64,000 nucleotides of DNA from Pterois miles (Eukaryota > Chordata > Actinopteri > Perciformes > Scorpaenidae), in the NCBI GenBank assembly GCA_947000775.1, contig CAMQGK010000140.1:1450501-1514500 (forward strand), in the 5' to 3' direction. The position numbers and the translations under genes are program-made. The notes under the pieces are model-generated. The model searched no databases, had not been told where the DNA came from, and worked only from the letters and a program-made list of their open reading frames with translations. Of this stretch, positions 1 through 11,180 are shown one piece after another. Each line of letters opens with the position of its first letter. Positions within the stretch are counted from its first letter, which is position 1.

Positions 1-1345
1 AAAATCAATTAATAGAACAACTATCAAACTGCCATGTTGTAAACATCCATTACAGTTTGCAGACAGACTTTCTGGTTCAATTTTGGCCTACTGCGATGAA
101 GGTTATGTGGGCGCACAGTTCTGTTGTAATCATCATTACAGCTCATATGTTCAGATTTACCCTTAAATTAAGTGGTTTAGATATAGACTCTGCATCTTTC
201 TTCCATCGAACTTTGCTGTAGCAACACTGAAATCTTCCCAGTACTCTGTTATCATAATTACTATAATAGGAATATTTGAAATTATTGCAGAAACTACAAC
301 AACTGAGACCCATGTTGTAAGAAATTGAAATTGTCTAATCTCAGTATGCCCAACTCTCCTTGCCAACTGTACGTCAAGAAAAAAAAAGTAAAGCAAGAAG
401 ATTGAAAGGTCAACTAAATGACAAACAATCAATATTATTAATTTTTATAATTTAATTGATAATTTAACATGAGTTGTGATTATTTCCTGTGTATTTAAAA
501 CACATTGCAAATATCGGCTCATTGCCTCTTTGTTGGGAGATTGTTTGAGTGCCTGGCAAAGTGGATTGACATTCTCCAAACTCTGCACTTGTATCTACAG
601 TATTATGGGATTAGTCCTCACTGATTCTAGTAGCACAGGATCAGAGCCATTCAGATTCAAGGCAGATTATGTAAACATCATGCTAAGAGATCTCCTATTT
701 AACCTGCAGTGTCACACAGCAACATCTCTGACAAAAAGCAATCAGGATTCAGCCGCTTACGACATATTCAGGAGAATTGTATGAATGTGTTTTAGTTAAT
801 CCTTTAAATACATGAAAGGATCATCTGTTGCTTAGCTTAGCTGTGGCTACTTAAACTTAACATGTGCAAATCATTCACCTAAATTCATCATTGTTTCCTT
901 GTTACTTTGATGAATAATAAATAAGCTTTTTCAGGTTATTATAACCTCATTTACAACAAATACATCTTAATACTCACAACACCAGTATAATGAAAAATTT
1001 TTAACTAAGCTGGCTCTCTTCTGCAAAATCCAGTTGAAAAACAGTCTAAGTTGGTTGAATCCTTAATGAATTAATGCAATAAATACAGTATTTTGTTCGT
1101 CAGCTTCAAATCAGTTGCACCAGATGGACACTAGAAGCATTTAATTGATAAGAAAGTGTAATGACGTTGAAGAGTAATGAACTAAAAGTCTTGCCCAGTG
1201 GCTTTCTCAGAAGTCAGTTTTGTGGGTGTCCAATAGAAGTTAGGACTTTTTAGACACGACTGCCACAAATAAAGTGCTAAAAATATTCTTGAAATCTGAA
1301 TCAAATTGTTTACAGGATATTCAACCTTTCAACGTCTGTTTCAGT
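1..1345. other. Intronic sequence, no gene seen
   Basis: AT-rich single-copy-looking DNA, interpreted as part of the large kcnd3 intron that precedes the exon at 16317. An 89-codon minus-strand frame (163-432) and a 102-codon plus-strand frame (476-784) exist, but neither resembles a family I recognise and I could not see convincing splice sites around them. I treat both as chance. Confidence 0.5.
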
Positions 1346-1915
1346 ATAATTAGGGCTGTCAGTTAAATATTTAATCACAATATCATGATTGTCCATAGAT
1401 AATCACAATCAATCACAAATTAATCATTTTTATCTGTTCAAAATATACCTTAAAGGGAGATTTGTCAAGTATTTAATACTATTATTAACATGGGAGTGGG
1501 CAAATATGCTGCTTTATGCAAATGTATGTATATATTTATTATTAGAAATCAATTGACAACACAGAACAATGACAAATGTCCAGAAATCCTCACAGGTACT
1601 GAATTTATTATAGAAGATATGCTCAAATCATAACATGACAAACTGCAGCCCGAGAGGCAACAACAGCTGTTAGTGTGTCAGTGTGCTGACTTGACTTTGA
1701 TTTGCCCCAAACTGCATGTGATTATCATGAAGTGGGCATGTATGTAAAGAGGAGACTGGTGGGTACCCAGAGAACCCATTTACATTCACATATCTTGAGG
1801 TCAGAGGTCAAGGGACCCCTTTGAAAATGGCCATGCTAGTATTTCCTTGCCAAAATTTAGTATTATTTAGCCTGCTTGACGATAAGTTAGTATAGCATGT
1901 TGGTATGAACTCGTT
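1346..1915. repeat. Interspersed repeat, inverted partner of 26425-26862
   Basis: Positions 1435-1860 match the reverse complement of 26425-26862 almost throughout, including the words AAAGGGAGATTTGTCAAG, CATGGGAGTGGGCAAATA and TTGAGGTCAGAGGTCAAGGG. The outer flanks (1346-1434, rich in AATCACAAT-type words, and 1861-1915) probably belong to the same element, but the other copy does not cover them. The family looks like a common non-coding fish repeat; I cannot assign a class. No coding capacity is seen. Confidence 0.75.
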
Positions 1916-2596
1916 GGCTTTTTTTGTTTGTACGTATTTGGCATTTGGGAGAATACTACAATGAACAATGTGTTGAGTATAAATGCCTTTGTGTAGCTTG
2001 TGGCTCACACACCAAGACTTTACGCTCCTCAGTCTTTCTTGTTTTTGTTTGTTGTATTTTTTTTAAACAAGCAAACATTTTAAAATGCTCAGCTTTTACA
2101 CCATCGTCAATGTGTCATTTATTTATTACGATGTCTAAATGCCTCTAAAGAATGTTTCTAACAGTCCATTAAATCAGCCCTTACACCCATCAGTAGCAGA
2201 GCAGTCAGCAGTGACCCTCCATCTTCAGTCACAGCTGCTCTCTCCACCCATGTTATTAGATGATGTTATCCAGCTGTTGCTTTGTTTTTGTTTGTTCAGA
2301 AACGTTACACTTTGTTCCTTGATGCATCAATAATTAATGCTTTAGCTATTAGTTGACCCTGCATTATCATGCATTTCAAATACCAGCTGCTAAGGCAAAT
2401 TAAAACACATTTACACAAAGTTAAGTAATGTAAAAAGTCACTGCATGGACTGCAAAGAATTACATTAATGTGGTCTGACTGTCTAATACATTACATTTCA
2501 TTGAATTTATGTACAAGAAGGGGTCCATATTGGGGAAAACATTAACACTTACGCAATACAAATATAGTAAAACACTGTCCGTAATGGGTAGAAATG
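1916..2596. other. Intronic sequence, nothing recognised
   Basis: AT-rich intron sequence with short chance frames only. Confidence 0.5.
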
Positions 2597-3147
2597 GAGC
2601 AAATACGATTTTAAAAAGGTAATTTTTATAAAATGGTCACTTTATCCTGACAATAGTGCATTAGGCAGGTAGTCTGTGTCTCTGTGTCCTCCGGTGCTCA
2701 TAATGACATCTGCAAGATTTCACAGACTGGAGGAAAACAACCAATCAGAGCTGGAGCCTGGCGTTTCTGAGCAGCTGTCAATTGGTCAAACTAGGCAGCG
2801 CTCATCAAATATGAATCATGTTACTGTAATGTCTGTTTCAAATGTTTTCAGAAACATCTTGTAGTTACTGTTTAGCTGTAAAATGAGAAAGTCTGTGACC
2901 TGGCAGCCATGTTGAGATCTGTTGAGACAATGCCAAGCACCGCCCATCAGCCGGAGCACAGCCAATAGGTACTCTCAACAGGAACGCTCTCTCTGAAATG
3001 ACCTGTGATTGGCCAAAGTCCCCCATCACAGCTATATCTTTTAAAGCCTGAAAACAGCCATGAGGAGGTGCAGAAATCTAGTTTTCTCTCAGAACACTTG
3101 AATTACAATATGCTGAAAGATCAGCACTGTTTTTTTGTCCAGTGATG
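2597..3147 (+). repeat. Repeat family X, copy 1, left part
   Basis: Matches 9247-9818 in the same orientation over most of its length. Shared words include ATAAAATGGTCACT, CTCTGTGTCCTCCGGTGCTC, GCAAGATTTCACAGAC and CGGCAGCCATGTTGAGATC (CTGGCAGCC here). The copy is interrupted at 3147 by a 642-bp element and resumes at 3790 (to about 3830). Copy 1 lacks some of the segment that folds back in copy 2. The repeat is non-coding; a foldback or non-autonomous DNA transposon is the likeliest class. Confidence 0.8.
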
Positions 3148-3789
3148 TGTTACAACCCGGCCTAGGGGAAACCCGGTGCAACACAAATAATGAGGCTCGC
3201 CTTTCCCAAACTCCCCAAAAAACACTAGCAACAAGGGATTTACAGCCCTTCTAACAGGTTTATTCAGAGAACCAACATCAGGGTAGGCAATGGCAAAAAT
3301 AACAACCAAAAATGAGCTAGAAGCCCTAAACTGCTCTACTCAAACATAAGAAAACAAAAGACAAGACTTAGCCCTAACTCCTATAGCCAAAACAGGAGAA
3401 AACGGATTAAATAAAAAGTGCCGCCTACCCCTACCAACTGGGCTGGACAGATTGATCTATTACAACTGGAAGTATCTCACAAAGTTAACTAATGCTGGTA
3501 GCCTTGGTGGTGGGTTGAGGAAGGAGAGCCCGCTGGGACTGAAGGAACCCGGCTTTTTACATCTGTGGCTGGAGACTGGAACCAATCAGCTCCTTGGATC
3601 AGGCCTCGACGCCTACCTGCAATCAGCCACCCACACCAGCTCACCTGCAGCTCATCCACACACACACACACACACACACACACCCACACACACCAGAGGA
3701 CAACAGAAAAAGAGAGATCTACCACAGAAGACTTTGTAGCACATACTCTAAACAGGATCAAATGCTAATACGACCTCAGGGTCGTAACA
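3148..3789. mobile_element. 642-bp TG...CA element, candidate solo LTR
   Basis: It starts TGTTACAACCC and ends GGGTCGTAACA, an imperfect 11-bp terminal inverted repeat of TGTTACRACCC. GATG lies on each side (3144-3147 and 3790-3793). The related copy of the host repeat near 11136 has one uninterrupted GATG followed by CCAAAA, so it works as an empty site. Size, TG/CA ends and a 4-bp duplication fit a solo LTR of a Ty3/Gypsy-like retrotransposon. A non-autonomous DNA transposon is the alternative. There is no internal coding region; a CA microsatellite lies inside. Orientation is undetermined. Confidence 0.65.
3657..3693. repeat. (CA)n microsatellite
   Basis: CA dinucleotide run with one CCC interruption, inside the 642-bp element. 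The histidine/threonine-rich frames over it are translated repeat. Confidence 0.95.
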
Positions 3790-3830
3790 GATGCCAAAAA
3801 TATTCTGCCTATTGCAGGTTTAAGTTAAAA
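3790..3830 (+). repeat. Repeat family X, copy 1, right part
   Basis: GATGCCAAAAATATTCTGC continues the repeat after the insertion. It lines up with GATGCCAAAATATACTGC at about 11136. Similarity fades after about 3830. Confidence 0.65.
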
Positions 3831-5439
3831 TATCTACATACTGTAGACATGCCAACCTTTTCTCGACCTTCTGAAAATGTCCTCTATAATTGGAGTTCAT
3901 ATTTAAAACTGTCTCCAGGGTTGGTTGGACAAAATCCTACCAGCTTTCTACACATTGTGTAGATTTCCTGCGAGTGTGTGTTGATTGATGACTTGCATGT
4001 CCGGTAACGCTGGTCGATTATGGGTTTTCTGAGCATTTTCAGGTCATACAGGTGATCAATCTTCAAGAAATAAGTAAGAATGACATATTACGGTGTAAGC
4101 TCTTAACAGCCCTCCCCCATGATTAAAAAAAAATAGTTTTGTCCTTTAGCTGCTCTCGTGATAACAGTTTTTAACGTACTTCATCACAGCTGTAACAACG
4201 TTTGACTTAGTTTGATTCTGCCGCTTCCAATTCTACCTCCCAGAGCAGAAATCATTCAGCCAGATTGATTGCTTAGGTGCCATTTTGATGCAGCACATCC
4301 AGTCCAATAGCCTACTGTTTTATTTCTTGCCCCTCACCGATCACGCTATAACTTTCACGTGTTCTGTTGCTTTTAATGAAGAGCAAAACAAGCAAGAGAT
4401 TGGAAAGGATAAAACACATGACTGAATAAAATCCCTCGCAATTGATTTTTCCACTCGCTTAGGCCTCTTTTTGAAACTGTGGCAGATGGAAGAAGCAAAG
4501 TAATGAATCCCTGTAGAAGAGCATTTACTGAGGAAATAGCCCTTCTGCTGTGTTTTGTGCCTTGTTGCATCGTTTAAATACTCTTTCAGGCTTTTCCTGA
4601 ATAATTCATTGTTTACTTAATTTACTCTATACTTGCCTGTTTCTCAAGGTAGATCATATCAGTGTATTGATTTTAAAAGATTAACAGCTCCTGTCATCGA
4701 GACAAACCATATATTCACTGTACTTATCTGGGAGACAAGCACCTTCCTGACCTACAGTATTTTGCATTATTTATACACAAACTCATTGACTCCCTAATTA
4801 ATCCTAAATATTTGAATGAGTTTCTAACTCTTGACATTTCATACTGCAGCTGCCCACTGCTGTGTGAAACTGATGCAAATTTATAGATGTTTATATAAAA
4901 CAGAGCCATGGGATTAACCCAAATGCCTCACAAAATAATAAGTTACAAATAAATAAACAATGTTATGGTGTTGTGGCCTGGTTGGGCACAACTTGGAAAA
5001 AATTACATATAGAACATACACAAGAGTCGTAAAGGGCATGACACATTAGTGGAAAAAAAGACATTTTTAATTGGGGAGTTGATGAAATCCATGCAGACAG
5101 ATGAGTTGTGTGTATATTTGGCACCACAGAGTCCATACGGACACCATGGGTTAGTTGTTTATTAAACTATTTATCACCCAGCTCCTTTTGGGGATGATCC
5201 AACTAATGTAAAAACCACATGGACTATTTTTGATCCTTAGATCCTTGCATCACATTTTGACATGAGGTTTTTAATGATGTATGACATTGCTGAACTGTCC
5301 CACTGCTTTGACAGCAGGGGGACACCATCATTTTAAGCTTTTTAAGGTTCTCATATGTACTGTACGTGGCTTTGGACAAAAGTGTCTGTTAAATGAAATT
5401 GTAATGAATTGTAAATTTGCTCTCGGATTATTTTCACAA
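3831..5439. other. Intronic sequence, nothing recognised
   Basis: AT-rich intron. Only chance open frames of about 60 codons were seen, with no exon-like frame, RNA gene or clear repeat. Confidence 0.5.
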
Positions 5440-5474
5440 ATGTACGTTCTCTCTGGAAATCACCACAATGACAC

Positions 5475-6263
5475 AGAGAACCAGCCGTCTCCCGCACAGT
5501 GAGGACATGGTCCAAAGAAGCGGAGGAAGCTCTGCAGGACTGTTTCAGCTACAACAGTGTGGGAGGAACTGTGGGACTCTCATGGGGGGGAAATAAAAAG
5601 ACTCGATGGGCACCACAAAAAAAAAAAAAAATTTTAAAGAAAAAACACCACAGGACGGTAAGGTGTTTTTCCAACAACAAACCCTGGATTAATCCTGATA
5701 TAAAGGCCCTCCTTAAGGAGAAGAAGAGGGCCTTTAAATCAGGAAACAAGGAGGAGCTGAAGGCTGTTCAGAGGGCTCTAAGGAGGAAAATCAGGGAGGG
5801 GAAGAACAGCTACAGGAGGAAGATGGAGGAACAGTTGCAGCAGAACAACATCAGTGGAGTCTGGAAAGGCCTAAAAACCATCTCAGGCCACAAGAAGCCA
5901 GACTCCAAGGCTGTGGGAGACCTAAAGTGGGTGAATGATTTGAACCACTACTTTAACAGGTTCAATGAGTCACCTGCCCCTCCCCCGGCCCAGTCCACCC
6001 TGCTGCAGCCCCCTTCATCTCCCACTTCACGAGAGTGCCCCCCCCTCCTCCTCCTTCACCACCTTCAGCTCAACAAAAGCCCCCCCACTGACATCAACAC
6101 CTCCATCGACACCTACGGCTCCAGCTCTACCCTCAGCAGACCCCGTCCCATAGACAACCCCCCTCTGCTCCACTACTCAGCCCTGCCCCCCCACCAACCC
6201 CCTCCTCTGCCTCTGACAGACAGCCCCCCTGCTCCAGTTTGTCCTTCACAACACTTCAGGTGA
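5475..6263 (+). pseudogene. LINE polyprotein fragment, linker before reverse transcriptase
   Basis: The frame starting about 5475 reads RTVRTWSKEAEEALQDCF, then degenerates through an A-rich stretch (about 5617-5645), then continues as a basic segment with NNKPWINPDIKALLKEKKRA and many Lys/Arg residues. This is the region between endonuclease and reverse transcriptase in CR1/L2-type LINEs. A proline-rich stretch follows (about 5965-6235). A frameshift near 6236 moves the reading into the next frame, where the reverse transcriptase starts. A stop codon at 5469 precedes the similarity. It has no host function. Confidence 0.8.
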
Positions 6264-7222
6264 AGAACCAGTTCATGAAGATGAACGTGAGGAAGGCTAC
6301 GGGTCCAGATGGCATCAGCTCCAGGCTCCTGAAGTCCTGCGCAGACCAGCTGTGTGGGACTTTTGGACATCGATTCAACCTGAGCCTGAAGCTGAGGAAG
6401 GTACCACAACTGTGGAAGACATCCTGCGTGGTACCTGTGCCCAAGACCCCACACCCCAAGGACCCCAGCAGCTTCAGGCCGGTGGCATTAACATCCCACC
6501 TGATGAAGGCCCTGGAGCGCCTGGTCCTCCAACATCTCCGCCCTGTGGTGAGTCCATCCATGGACCCACTACAGTTTGCCTACCAACCTGGCATTGGGGT
6601 GGACGATGCCGTCATCTTCCTTGTGGACCGAACTCTGTCTCACCTGGAGAAGCCTGGAAGCACTGTGAGGATCATGTTCTTTGATTTCTCCAGTGCTTTC
6701 AACACCATCCAGCCGACACTTCTGGGGGACAAACTGGAGACTGCAGGGGTAGATCACCATCTAACATCCTGGATACTGGACTACCTCACAAACCGACCAC
6801 AGTATGTGAGGACACAGGACTTCATTTCAGACACGGTGGTCTGCAGTGTGGGGGCCCCGCAGGGAACGGTTCTGGCTCCGTTCCTCTTCACACTCTACAC
6901 TGCAGATTTCACTTACAACTCACCAACCTGTCACCTGCAGAAGTTCTCTGATGACTCTGCTATCGTCGGCCTCATCACTGATGGGGACGATGGGGAGTAC
7001 AGAGAACTTTCCCAGGACTTCGTGGACTGGTGCCTGCGGAACCACCTCCAGATCAACGCGGGGAAAACTAAAGAGCTGGTGGTGGATTTCCGCAGGCAAA
7101 CTCATCCCCCTCCAACACCGGTGAACATCCAGGGATCAGACATTGAGATGGTGACATCTTATAAATACCTGGGTGTTCACCTGAACAATAAACTGGAGTG
7201 GACAACAAATTCCTCCATAAAC
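6239..7222 (+). pseudogene. LINE reverse transcriptase core
   Basis: An open frame of about 340 codons carrying the RNA-dependent DNA polymerase core. It shows KATGPDGISSRLLKSCA, SSFRPVALTSHLMKALERLV, motif A FFDFSSAFNTI, motif B GAPQGTVLAPFLF, motif C FSDDSAIVG with both catalytic aspartates, then KTKELVVDFRR and YKYLGVHLNNKLEW. The order and spacing match jockey-superfamily LINE reverse transcriptases. The frame is lost near 7200-7222: the protein continues in another frame as KKGQSRLYLLRRLRSFG. Catalytic residues remain, but frameshifts on both sides make this a dead copy. Confidence 0.92.
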
Positions 7223-7644
7223 TCCATAAAAAAGGCCAGAGCAGGCTGTACCTGCTCAGGAGACTGAGGTCTTTTGGAGTGCAGGGGACACTCCTGAAAA
7301 CTTTTTATGACACTGTTGTGGCATCAGCCATATTTTATGGAGTGGTTTGCTGGGGCAGCAGCATCACAGCTGCAGACAGGAAGAGGCTGGATAAGATTAT
7401 CAAAAGGGCCAGCTCTGTCCTGGGATGCTCTCTGGACTCAGTGCAGGTGGTGGGAGAGAGGAGGATGACGGCTAAGCTGTCATCCATGATGGAGAAGGAC
7501 TCCCACCCCATGAAAGACACCATCAGAGCTCTGGAGAGCTCCTTCAGTGACAGGCTGCTACACCCTAAGTGTACGAAGGAGCGTTACAGAAGGTCCTTCC
7601 TGCCTGCAGCTGTTAGACTCCACAACCAGCACTGCTCCCAGTAA
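7198..7644 (+). pseudogene. LINE C-terminal domain
   Basis: Continues the reverse transcriptase after a frameshift. Family-typical segments include KKGQSRLYLLRRLRSFG, TFYDTVVASAIFYGVVCWG, RASSVLGCSLDSVQVV, SHPMKDTIRALESSFSDR and RYRRSFLPAAVRLHN. It ends at a natural stop (TAA, 7642-7644) directly before the 3' UTR. The C-terminal end therefore looks complete, and damage is limited to the frameshifts and the 5' truncation. Confidence 0.9.
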
Positions 7645-7890
7645 AACCACAATCACAGTCACATTCACAACAAACTTATTTATTGATATAAAGGACATAC
7701 TTCTGGCTTTCCTTACTTTTTCTATTATGTATATACCAATTTATTTATTTTATTGTATTAATTAATTTTATTGTTTTTAAATCTATGCTTCTTGTCTTTA
7801 TTGCACTATCCACTTTGCTGCTGTAATATGTGAATTTCCCCACTGTGGGACCAATAAAGGAATATCTTATCTTATCTTATCTTATCTTAA
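7645..7890 (+). repeat. LINE 3' UTR and (TATCT)n tail
   Basis: CCACAATCACAGTCACATTC, a T/A-rich stretch, ATTTCCCCACTGTGGGACC, AATAAAGGAATATCTT and pentanucleotide repeats. The same order recurs at 40221-40544. The terminal segment also occurs, reverse-complemented, at the end of the SINE at 13994-14294. Confidence 0.9.
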
Positions 7891-8038
7891 AAAGACGAGA
7901 GTCTAAACATTCAGTCCATATTCTTGTAACTTTTCTTAATACAAGCAGTCTGTGAAACTTCTACATTGCCAACAGTGTTTATATAAATGCATACAACTTA
8001 GCTGTTTACCAGACGCTGATATTGTTTTCACCTTGTGA

Positions 8039-8109
<71 letters not shown>

Positions 8110-8832
8110 ATCATGGCAAAATGTGGTCCTGTAGCAGGAACTGCCACAGAGGCTGTTTTGTGTTGCCACGGTGATAGTGCAAGATGCAGTCACCAAACTT
8201 GAAGACAGACATGGTCCGAGCAACGGGATGAAGGGGCCCTCCTCTAATTAATTACCACTTTATTTCTATTAATTGAATTTAACAGTATTTACTGATTATG
8301 AGTTAGTTTGTGCTGCAAACGTATTGACAGATGTGCTACAGTGTTTATAACGCTATGAGACAACTCTAGAGAGTTACTGTGGCGGCAACAATTTTTGCAC
8401 GATCGCCAGCTAAGCAGCAGAAATACTGCGCTCAAATAATGTGAGCTTGCTCGTACTAGACTGACCAATGCGCCTTGTCGAGTGCCGTTGCATCTATGTG
8501 GCATGGGACAAAGGTTCAGGGAGTAGCAAATTATTTTTCTCCATAATAATGATCAAATCAAATAATCAGCAATAATGTGGAAACAAGTGAAGGGACGGAC
8601 CTTTAGTGCATTTAAACTGTATAATGAGAGAAAGTGGTTGGTCACAGCAGGTGATCAGCGCTGTGAATGAAGGGACACCCCCAGAATGACCTCCATTTCT
8701 ACCTACATAAACCACAGTTAACTGTTCATCATTGAAGTGCTTTGGTGTTCCTCCATTTCATTTAAATCCGACACCCTGTTGTGAGCTAAGTCACTGCAAA
8801 GAGCAAAGTTTTAAATATCCCACCATATCACA
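7891..8832. other. Intronic sequence with a long (GT)n
   Basis: No gene seen. It contains a (GT)n run at 8042-8108, about 33 units. The threonine/histidine frame on the minus strand across it is translated microsatellite. Confidence 0.6.
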
Positions 8833-8889
8833 GTTGTAATGATGTTTGACACATCACAGTGGGTATGAAGTGTCAGACATTATTACAAC
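8833..8889. repeat. Imperfect hairpin, 20-bp arms
   Basis: GTTGTAATGATGTTTGACAC (8833-8852) and GTGTCAGACATTATTACAAC (8870-8889) are inverted copies with 2 mismatches in 20 and a 17-base loop. It probably belongs to a degenerate foldback repeat rather than to an RNA gene. Confidence 0.7.
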
Positions 8890-9246
8890 AAAGCAGTCAG
8901 ACAGCCAGGAGAATGTCATCGCTCATCGGCTGACAAACAGCGAGCGGAGCGAACTGTGAAATCATTTGTCTGATTGTCTGGCAGCCAGGAGTTGGACTCA
9001 GCAACAATAACAACAAGCCCCTTGGTCAAATCTCCGTCACTTTTTAATAATACATCATATTTCTTATTCTCTGCCTTCTGTGCTTGCAGTTCACATCAGC
9101 CTGCTTGCTATGAGCTTTCAAAAAGTCTTACCCAAAAAGAAGTTTTCGCGTATGAAGAGAAAAATGGATATAGTTTTCTGTTAGTGCAAACATGATTAAT
9201 AACTCAGAGATCCATCATAATTGGTACTTTCAAATGTGTACATTTA

Positions 9247-9818
9247 CAGCAAATATGATAATATATATGACTTTAAAAAGTTGTTTTTATAAAATGGTCA
9301 CTATATCCTGACAGTAGTTCATGAGACAGCTAATCTGAAATAAATCGTGTTCCTCTGTGTCCTCCGGTGCTCCTAATGGCATCTGCAAGATTTCACAGAC
9401 CGGAGGAAAACAACCAATCAGAGCTGATCTGGAGTCTGCCGTCTCTGAGCAGCTGTCAATCACTCATAAACTCTGATCAAACGGTCAAACTAGGCAGCGT
9501 TGATCAATTATGAATCAATATTCTGTTGCTGTGACTATTTCACTCTCTCAAATGTTGTCAGAAACATCTTGTTGTTACTGTTTATCTGTAAAATGAGAAA
9601 GTTTGTGACCCGGCAGCCATGTTGAGATCAGTTGAGGAAACACCAAGCACAACTACGGTACACTTCAAGATGTTTCTGAAATTACAGTAACAGAATATTG
9701 ATTCATTTCATTTGATCACCACTGTGATTGACAGCTGCCTCCGTTGAATGAACAACCAACAGGAACACTCTCGCTTTGAAATGACCTGTGATTGGACATT
9801 TTTTTAAAGCCTGAAAAC
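9247..9818 (+). repeat. Repeat family X, copy 2, left part, with foldback arms
   Basis: Same family and orientation as 2597-3147. Inside it, 9449-9569 and 9668-9738 are partial inverted copies: GCAGCTGTCAATCA, then GAATCAATATTCTGTT, then CAGAAACATCT recur as the reverse complement in the right arm. This suggests a foldback-type DNA element. It is interrupted at about 9818 by a 1.2-kb insertion and resumes at about 11041. Confidence 0.75.
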
Positions 9819-11040
9819 TAGGGATGTTAATAATTAACCATTTGACCATTAACCAACATTAAGAATTTTAAAGGGTTAAGATCAAATGTGCTTTTGTTTT
9901 TCAGTTGAACATCAAAAATCAAAAAACAAAAATATGTTATATGATTTTAAATCAGATATCAAACACGAAATTTATTTCAATTTTGGACAACAAAAACAAC
10001 AAAAACAACAACAACAAATGATACGTGGATTGAAAAGACTCAGGGCATATTCAAAACTGTGGTTTTGGAAGTTAAAAACTATTTTATAATTTCTTCACCT
10101 CAGAGGACTAAACATATAACTTGTCTGCACTAATGTGAAGGGTGACACTGAGATCTTGACTGCAGTTAGTAGGCCAGGTCTGGCTCAAAAGCAGTGGTTT
10201 TGATGTGAAAGATGTCAGGCAGGTGAGAGTCATTTAATCTCGTCCTCACGCAGTTCTTGATTAGTTCAGAACCGAGAATGTCTTCTCGCACAAGTATGTC
10301 GATCCAAACAAGCTGAGCATTTTCTTAGCAAATGTTCGAATCTCTTGGAACCTGCCTTCATCCAGCTGGCGGTAAAAGTTGACAAGAGGGAGCTGTTGGT
10401 GCCGACTGCGACACTCGGCATCACACTGCAGCTCACTGAGGTGCAGCTGCAGGTGGTCTGGAGCGTCATCAGGGTCCACAGAGAAAGGAGAGGAAAAAAG
10501 TGTGATCTCCTTTTCCAATAGCTGCAAAATCCCGAAAGCACCGTTGAAACTCCTCAGCCAGAGATGAGATGTCTGCTGCATACCTCCTCAATTGCGCACC
10601 GATATTGTGTCGGGCCGCATAGTATTGATTTTATGACAGAGGTTGCTGACCGGTGGAAATTTGAACACGGGCTGCAATTGGCCCCCGGGTTGGACGTTGG
10701 CCATGCTTGGTTTAAGGAGAAAAGCTGGTCCACCTTAATAGTCTGAGCCAGCTTTACAAGATACAGGAAGCCACACACACGATCTGTCAGAAATTCGCTA
10801 AAGTTACGGCGGCAGACACACAGCTGACAACCTGCTAAACTAAACTAAATGATGCGGTGGTGGTGTCGGACTCTTACTGGGAAAGTGGCTGCATGTGTCT
10901 GATAAATACAGGCAGCATCGTGGCTGCTAACGCTCCTGGACGGGTAAACTGGTGACTTAGTTGTCTGTTGTGCTCATACACTGCAGCTGGCCCTCTGCTA
11001 CGTAGAAGTATATTTTTTTTGGGAAATTTTTAAAAGAGAA
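9819..11040 (-). mobile_element. hAT DNA transposon fossil inserted in repeat X
   Basis: About 1.22 kb separating two halves of repeat X; copy 1 is continuous at the matching point. The flanks read CCTGAAAACT on the left and AGAGAAAACA on the right, compatible with a degraded 8-bp target duplication around GAAAAC. The left end (TAGGGATGTT) is hAT-like; a matching right terminus is not clear. It carries a broken minus-strand hAT transposase C-terminus. The remaining sequence is AT-rich and unassigned. Confidence 0.65.
10172..10581 (-). pseudogene. hAT transposase C-terminal (dimerisation) fragment
   Basis: The minus-strand frame 10581-10261 contains LFSSPFSVDPDDAPDHLQ, LSELQCD, NFYRQLDEGRF and KKMLSLFGSTYLCEKTFSVL. 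This order is that of the hAT family C-terminal dimerisation domain, of the type found in ZBED/GTF2IRD2-like proteins. A stop follows SVLN. Shifting the frame at about 10263 restores LIKNCVRTRLNDSHLPDI and runs to a TAA near 10172, so there is at least one frameshift. Upstream residues are also out of frame. The N-terminal BED finger and catalytic core are not visible. This is a relic, not a host gene. Confidence 0.82.
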
Positions 11041-11180
11041 AACACAGCCATGAGGAGATGCAAAAGTTTTGTTTTCTCTGAGAAAACTCGAATTGCAATA
11101 TGCTGAAACGTTATTATGGCATTTTCACCCAGTGATGCCAAAATATACTGCTTAATCCAGGTTTCAGGGTATTTTTTTGC
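11041..11180 (+). repeat. Repeat family X, copy 2, right part
   Basis: AACACAGCCATGAGGAGATG, then AATTGCAATATGCTGAAA, then CCCAGTGATGCCAAAATATA, matching 3051-3147 plus 3790-3825. It provides the empty site for the 642-bp element. Confidence 0.75.

Larger units (their letters stand above)
5440..7890 (+). mobile_element. 5'-truncated LINE (CR1/L2/Rex-like non-LTR retrotransposon)
   Basis: A non-LTR retrotransposon copy. It has a linker, a reverse transcriptase in three frames, and a 3' UTR ending in ATTTCCCCACTGTGGGACC, AATAAAGG and a (TATCT)n tail at about 7860-7890. The apurinic endonuclease domain expected upstream is absent, so the copy is 5' truncated, as is usual for target-primed insertion. 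The 3' UTR (from 7644) matches 40221-40544 closely, so the same family has a second, shorter copy inside the satellite. The clade assignment rests on protein style and the tail and is tentative. The copy cannot be active. Confidence 0.88.

Noticed and set aside
163..432. 89-codon hydrophobic minus-strand frame as a membrane-protein exon
   Set aside because: AT-rich DNA often gives hydrophobic frames; no family was recognised and no clear splice sites were seen. A protein search could change this.
3452..3962. Histidine/threonine-rich frames around 3500-3960
   Set aside because: They cross the CA microsatellite and the boundaries of the 642-bp element, so they are not coding.
10261..10581. hAT-like frame as a domesticated host gene
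   Set aside because: A frameshift next to SVLN, no upstream exons in frame and no catalytic core; it reads as a decaying transposon.
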